Source of the DNA: Candidatus Beckwithbacteria bacterium CG23_combo_of_CG06-09_8_20_14_all_47_9
GTDB lineage: Bacteria > Patescibacteriota > Microgenomatia > UBA1400 > CG1-02-47-37
Direction: 5' to 3'
NCBI GenBank assembly: GCA_002772455.1
Contig: PCSQ01000074.1
Location: 1-8,521 of the forward strand
Length of the DNA: 8,521 nt
The position numbers and the translations under genes were made by a program. Below, one piece after another: positions 5,853-8,521 of the stretch; within the stretch, counting starts at the first letter, position 1, and every line of letters begins with the position of its first letter. Below the pieces are notes generated by a model, which saw only the letters and a list, made by a program, of their open reading frames with translations, ran no database searches and was not told the DNA's origin.

Positions 5853-6414
5853 CGCCAATCAGCATTACCCGGCCGCCCATCAAAATACGCAGCAAAAACG
5901 GATCCCGCCGTGATTTTCTAAAAGCAAACTCGTCCGGGGTCATCGGAGCATAATTAATCTCTTTTTCCCGGCCGGACTCGGCCTGACGGACCAATTGATT
6001 AAGTGTCTGCAGATTAATTTGCCCGACCAATAAAAGATCAATATCTTCCTCGGATTTCCGGGCCATGAACCGGACAAACCGGCCGGAAAGCATGGCAAAT
6101 TTAAGGCTGCCCAATTTGCTTTTGTGTTTGATAATTTCCGCGCCCAAACCGGTGGTTTTAGCCACCAAGCTGATTAAATCCTGGTAAAACGGGTAGGTTT
6201 TGACAAAATTGTAATACAGCCGGTTGGCCCGGGGTTCTTTTTTAACCAACCCCCGGATTTCCAGACGGGCCAGCTCTCTTCTAACCGCATTGATCTCTTC
6301 ACCGGCAAGACGCACCAGCTGGCGGACGTAAAAAATCTCCTGCGGCTGGGAAAGAAAAATCTTAATCAGCTTCACCCTGACCTTGGAAACAAATAGATCA
6401 GTTAGACTGGCCAT
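5830..6414 (-). CDS. Winged-helix protein with a nucleotidyltransferase-fold domain
   Basis: The first 70 residues look like an ArsR/MarR-type winged helix: a helix at about 10-22, FYVRQLVRLAGEEINAVRRELARLEIRGLVKKE (28-60) as helix-turn-helix plus the following helix, then RLYYNF as the wing. Residues about 100-192 resemble a minimal nucleotidyltransferase (MNT) domain. AMLSGRF (107-113) stands where GS normally begins the motif, EEDIDLLLVG (122-131) supplies the metal-binding D124-x-D126, and EINYAPMTPDEF (152-163) plus VMLIGDEEEM follow as in that family. SG in place of GS may weaken catalysis. The domain call rests on pattern, not on search. With ATG 6414 the protein has 194 residues; a TTG at 6420 would add two. 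It overlaps the DUF3048 gene by 17 bases and secD by 23, so it is cotranscribed. DNA-binding regulator is the likely role; an active transferase is possible. No HEPN toxin partner is visible. Confidence 0.75.
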   Translation of the reverse strand: MASLTDLFVSKVRVKLIKIFLSQPQEIFYVRQLVRLAGEEINAVRRELARLEIRGLVKKEPRANRLYYNFVKTYPFYQDLISLVAKTTGLGAEIIKHKSKLGSLKFAMLSGRFVRFMARKSEEDIDLLLVGQINLQTLNQLVRQAESGREKEINYAPMTPDEFAFRKSRRDPFLLRILMGGRVMLIGDEEEMVS

Positions 6415-7597
6415 AATCAACTTCGTTCCCGACCGGCAGGACGGAAATCCAGATCCGGCCCGGGTTGAACTTGATTTCCTTGCCTTTGTCGTCGTAAAAC
6501 ACCGTCCGGCTAATCCGTTTGGCTTTGCTCCAAGTCCCCCTAATTACCTGGCCGTCTTGGAAAATCAATGCCTGACCTTTGCCGGTAGTACCATAAAGTA
6601 AGTGCACGTTGCCTTCGTAGCCATCGTTGGCTTTTGACTCTTTGGCAAACTGGACCACCAGATTTTTAGCCGTCAGCGCCTGATCAGTATTCAGATCTTT
6701 ATGGGGCTGGCCGCCGTTACTCCTAACGTATTGATTGGCGGTAGAGTCGTACTGCCACTTGACGGCGTATTCTTCGTAATCCCAAAACTTATAACTAATC
6801 GGGCCGTCCGTCCCCCGGTCAGCCGCTTCTTCTTTGACAAACTGCCAGGGAGTGTAATCGTCCGACCATTCATTCTCGTCCGGGTCAATGCTTCCAAAGC
6901 CGCGCTTGCTTCCAACCGCCCACAATTTTTCGGTGGTGGAGTACATGGTGTGTTCGGTCGCCACGGTATGGCCTAACCGTTCATAGTCGCGCCAAAAAGT
7001 CGGGTAACCAATGGAAAACTGGTTTAAGTCGTTAGCCACCGACCAGCCATAGTCGCTAATCTGGCCCAAAGCGTTAGCCGGACCGGGGGTATTGGCGCCG
7101 CCGACGTGGACATACAAAGGAAAGTTGTATTCCGAGGCCCAATCGAGAAAATAAGTCCGGGCCGATCTTACCGGTCCCAGGATCGATTCAAACGCTGCCG
7201 CCTGGCAGTAAAACACGCCCATAAACCGGGTAATCCCACCCTCGGCCACGGCTTCGTAGACAATATCCGAGTCGGACAAACCAGACTGCGGCCGCGATTC
7301 TTCATGATTTTCAATCATCACCAGCAGCGGCCGGCGGGTTTCCCAGATATTTTTCTCGGCTTTAGTATAAGACAAACCGTTTAAAGGGCAGGTTTCGGTT
7401 TTATTGCCGGCCACTTCAATTAAAGCCTTACGGTTGGGGTTTTCCTTTGAACCGGGAGTACCCTTATCGGATAAAGGTGAAGTGAATCCGGTGCCGGTTT
7501 GACCCTTGGCCAAAATCCCGTAGGTTAACCCGGCTGATAAAAGATAAACCAGCAAACCGCCTAAAAAAAATTTAGCTTTGGATGATTTATTGGGCAT
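6398..7597 (-). CDS. DUF3048 family membrane-anchored protein (YerB-like)
   Basis: A protein of 399 residues. One N-terminal hydrophobic segment (about 10-30) after a KSSKAK basic start indicates a signal anchor or uncleaved signal, with the rest outside the membrane. Residues 31-67 are a low-complexity Gly/Ser/Pro-rich linker. The DUF3048 core starts at CPLNGLSY (70-77) and shows its hallmark run: RPLLVMIENHEESRPQSGL (89-107), DIVYEAVAEGGITRFMGVF (111-129) and GPVRSARTYF (141-150). The C-terminal DUF3048 part includes the QFAKESKANDGYEGN stretch and GQALIFQDGQVIRGTW (341-356). The family includes B. subtilis YerB, usually called a lipoprotein; here the Cys residues (70, 131) are not in a lipobox, so a membrane anchor is more likely. 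The molecular function is unknown. It overlaps the DUF4446 gene by 11 bases and the winged-helix gene by 17. Confidence 0.9.
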   Translation of the reverse strand: MPNKSSKAKFFLGGLLVYLLSAGLTYGILAKGQTGTGFTSPLSDKGTPGSKENPNRKALIEVAGNKTETCPLNGLSYTKAEKNIWETRRPLLVMIENHEESRPQSGLSDSDIVYEAVAEGGITRFMGVFYCQAAAFESILGPVRSARTYFLDWASEYNFPLYVHVGGANTPGPANALGQISDYGWSVANDLNQFSIGYPTFWRDYERLGHTVATEHTMYSTTEKLWAVGSKRGFGSIDPDENEWSDDYTPWQFVKEEAADRGTDGPISYKFWDYEEYAVKWQYDSTANQYVRSNGGQPHKDLNTDQALTAKNLVVQFAKESKANDGYEGNVHLLYGTTGKGQALIFQDGQVIRGTWSKAKRISRTVFYDDKGKEIKFNPGRIWISVLPVGNEVDYGQSN

Positions 7598-8042
7598 GAG
7601 TCACTGCCTGCCTTTCTTCTTTGGATAATTCGTGTCCATCGCCACCACCCTCTTTAACGGTTTTAGCGTAAAAGCGGGTTGACTCGCGCGAATGTAATGA
7701 GCTTAGCACAAAACCATTAGCTTTGGCATCCAGAAGGGCTAAACAGAAACTCTGATCGCCCCCGGTTTGGTTAAACGGGTTAAACCGGACAAAACCGATT
7801 TTCTGGATAAAACCCAGGCTTTTGCTGTCCAGTTTTTTCAGATTCCCGGCAACAGCCTGAATCTGCTTTTGGTTGAGATCGGTTTTAGCTAAAATATCTT
7901 CGAGAACGGTCTTTAAGTCTTTCTTGCTGACATTTTTAGTTAAACGGCGAAAGTGCAGGCTGGTTTGCACCAGTAAAATTGTCAAGGCAATTACCCAAGC
8001 AAACAGAACTCCGACGGCAATCGTGATTAAATCAAAGTTCAT
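7587..8042 (-). CDS. DUF4446 family membrane-anchored protein
   Basis: With ATG 8042 the product has 151 residues: a membrane segment (about 4-26, MNFDLITIAVGVLFAWVIAL), a basic and helical stretch (30-75) likely to be a coiled linker, then the DUF4446 core. Its signatures are KIGFVRFNPFNQTGG (81-95), DQSFCLALLDAKANGFVLSS (96-115) and LHSRESTRFYAKTVKEG (116-132), followed by LSKEERQAV. The function of the family is unknown; the topology suggests an envelope-associated protein. The reading frame stays open 34 codons further into rdgB, but the membrane segment directly after ATG 8042 and the family layout favour the internal start. It overlaps rdgB by 11 bases and the DUF3048 gene by 11 bases. 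A TATAAT lies 7 bases before the ATG, so it may also have its own leaderless transcript. Confidence 0.88.
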   Translation of the reverse strand: MNFDLITIAVGVLFAWVIALTILLVQTSLHFRRLTKNVSKKDLKTVLEDILAKTDLNQKQIQAVAGNLKKLDSKSLGFIQKIGFVRFNPFNQTGGDQSFCLALLDAKANGFVLSSLHSRESTRFYAKTVKEGGGDGHELSKEERQAVTHAQ

Positions 8043-8521
8043 GTTTTTGATTATACACCAGAAATTTTTTGACTGCCCGGGCCCGATGACTGACTTGATT
8101 CTTTGGCCCGGGGTAAATAAAAATCGGATCGTAACCAAAACCATACCCTCTTTTTTCTACCATACCAATCTTGCCTGAAACCATGCCGGTAAAAGTTTTT
8201 ACTTTCCCAGATTCCGGCAAATATAATGCCAGCACGCAAACAAACCGGGCGCGCCGGTCAGTGGTTAATTTTTTTAATATATCTTTCCGGCCCCGGCTAA
8301 AATCGCCGCCGGCAAACCGGTTGGAATATATTCCCGGGAAATTATTTAAAGCTTTAATTTCCAAACCGGTATCGTCGCACAGTGTCGGCAGTTTGAATTT
8401 TTCCCCATAAGCCTTGGCCTTGATAATCGCGTTCTCCGCAAACGTCTTGCCTGTCTCTGCCACCACCGGTAGTTTCTTGACCACCTGAAACTTAATATTT
8501 TTGAGAAGCACCCGGTACTCC
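8032..8521 (-). CDS. rdgB: XTP/dITP pyrophosphatase, RdgB/HAM1 family (5' end beyond the right edge)
   Basis: Hydrolyses non-canonical purine triphosphates (dITP, XTP, ITP) to monophosphates, keeping them out of DNA and RNA; cytoplasmic. The visible 162 codons carry the family landmarks: EYRVLLKN at the very edge, ETGKTFAENAIIKAKAY, CDDTGLEIKAL with the catalytic Asp region, FPGIYSNRFAG, ARFVCVLAL, KRGYGFGYDPIF and a terminal SHRARAVKK. The GTG at 8511 is not the true start, because EYR just upstream is part of the conserved EY..LL opening helix. The missing N-terminus should hold about 10-15 residues with the TxNxxK substrate motif. SHRARAVKK has Arg where the family usually has Gly (SHRGxAL). 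It is the most upstream visible gene of the minus-strand operon and overlaps the DUF4446 gene by 11 bases. Confidence 0.92.
   Translation of the reverse strand, partial: EYRVLLKNIKFQVVKKLPVVAETGKTFAENAIIKAKAYGEKFKLPTLCDDTGLEIKALNNFPGIYSNRFAGGDFSRGRKDILKKLTTDRRARFVCVLALYLPESGKVKTFTGMVSGKIGMVEKRGYGFGYDPIFIYPGPKNQVSHRARAVKKFLVYNQKHEL
8050..8055 (-). promoter_or_regulatory. -10 box 7 bases before the DUF4446 start
   Basis: A perfect TATAAT (8055-8050) lies inside the 3' end of rdgB, 7 bases before the DUF4446 ATG at 8042. Normal -10 to +1 spacing would start the RNA on or next to the A of the ATG. No good TTGACA-like -35 is present at 16-18 bases, so this would be a -10-dependent, leaderless internal promoter at best; the chance of coincidence is real. 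Confidence 0.3.

Noticed and set aside
6701..7384. Plus-strand ORFs of 91 and 92 codons opposite the DUF3048 gene
   Set aside because: They are mirror frames of a well-supported gene and have no start signal or family features.
7587..8144. DUF4446 protein starting 34 codons further upstream at 8144
   Set aside because: The extra N-terminus is a read through the rdgB 3' end in another frame; the membrane segment directly after ATG 8042 marks the family's normal start.
8315..8340. Abutting palindromes (AACCGGTT, GGAATATATTCC, TTCCCGGGAA) in rdgB
   Set aside because: Each is short and they encode the conserved FPGIYSNRF region; chance and protein constraint suffice.
7873..8410. Plus-strand ORFs opposite the DUF4446 gene and rdgB
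   Set aside because: Shadows of conserved coding sequence; no recognisable motif.
1..8521. CRISPR array, tRNA, rRNA, IS element or attachment site
   Set aside because: No spaced direct repeats, tRNA-like arms, rRNA stretches or transposase motifs were seen on either strand.

Overview
The window reads as a compact, gene-dense bacterial chromosome segment of moderate GC that uses the standard stop codons. The genes are ordinary housekeeping ones: aspartyl-tRNA synthetase, RecJ exonuclease, tRNA CCA-adding enzyme, SecD, SecF, an XTP/dITP pyrophosphatase, and DUF3048 and DUF4446 proteins. There are almost no intergenic gaps, most same-strand genes overlap, and Shine-Dalgarno sequences are nearly absent. 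Together this is most like a reduced genome of the Candidate Phyla Radiation (Patescibacteria). That placement is an inference from style and gene set; I see no direct taxonomic marker, and DUF3048/DUF4446 also occur in Firmicutes-type bacteria.

Layout. (1) 1-468, minus: the 5' part of aspS, cut by the left edge. (2) 469-858: the only stretch without a housekeeping gene. It holds two back-to-back promoters that overlap each other, a possible 26-codon leader ORF (523-603) and an AT-rich ORF for an 83-residue basic, proline-rich protein (615-866) that I do not recognise. (3) 856-2442, minus: recJ. (4) 2455-3777, plus: a CCA tRNA nucleotidyltransferase with an HD domain, divergent from recJ with only 12 bases between the two start codons. 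(5) 3761-8521, minus: one tightly packed transcription unit running rdgB (5' end beyond the right edge), DUF4446 protein, DUF3048 protein, a winged-helix plus nucleotidyltransferase-fold protein, secD and secF. Every junction in it overlaps, by 8 to 23 bases. Its end also overlaps the end of the convergent CCA gene by 17 bases.

How the genes fit together. SecD and SecF form the proton-driven accessory complex of the Sec translocase. The DUF3048 and DUF4446 proteins each carry one N-terminal membrane segment and are probably envelope-associated. rdgB is nucleotide-pool sanitation, recJ is DNA repair, and aspS and the CCA enzyme serve tRNA function. The winged-helix/nucleotidyltransferase protein is the only regulator-like gene and lies directly before secD.

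The most notable signals beyond plain annotation are: (a) a 14-bp perfect inverted repeat inside recJ whose arms are themselves palindromic and which encodes what looks like an extra in-frame linker, plus a second 23-bp palindrome in the same gene; (b) consensus-like -10 boxes placed 5 to 9 bases before start codons (recJ, DUF4446, CCA enzyme), suggesting leaderless or near-leaderless mRNAs; (c) the unknown small ORF with its own promoter; (d) the winged-helix/nucleotidyltransferase gene inside the sec operon. I found no CRISPR array, IS element, tRNA or rRNA, and no clear new multi-gene defence or biosynthetic system.
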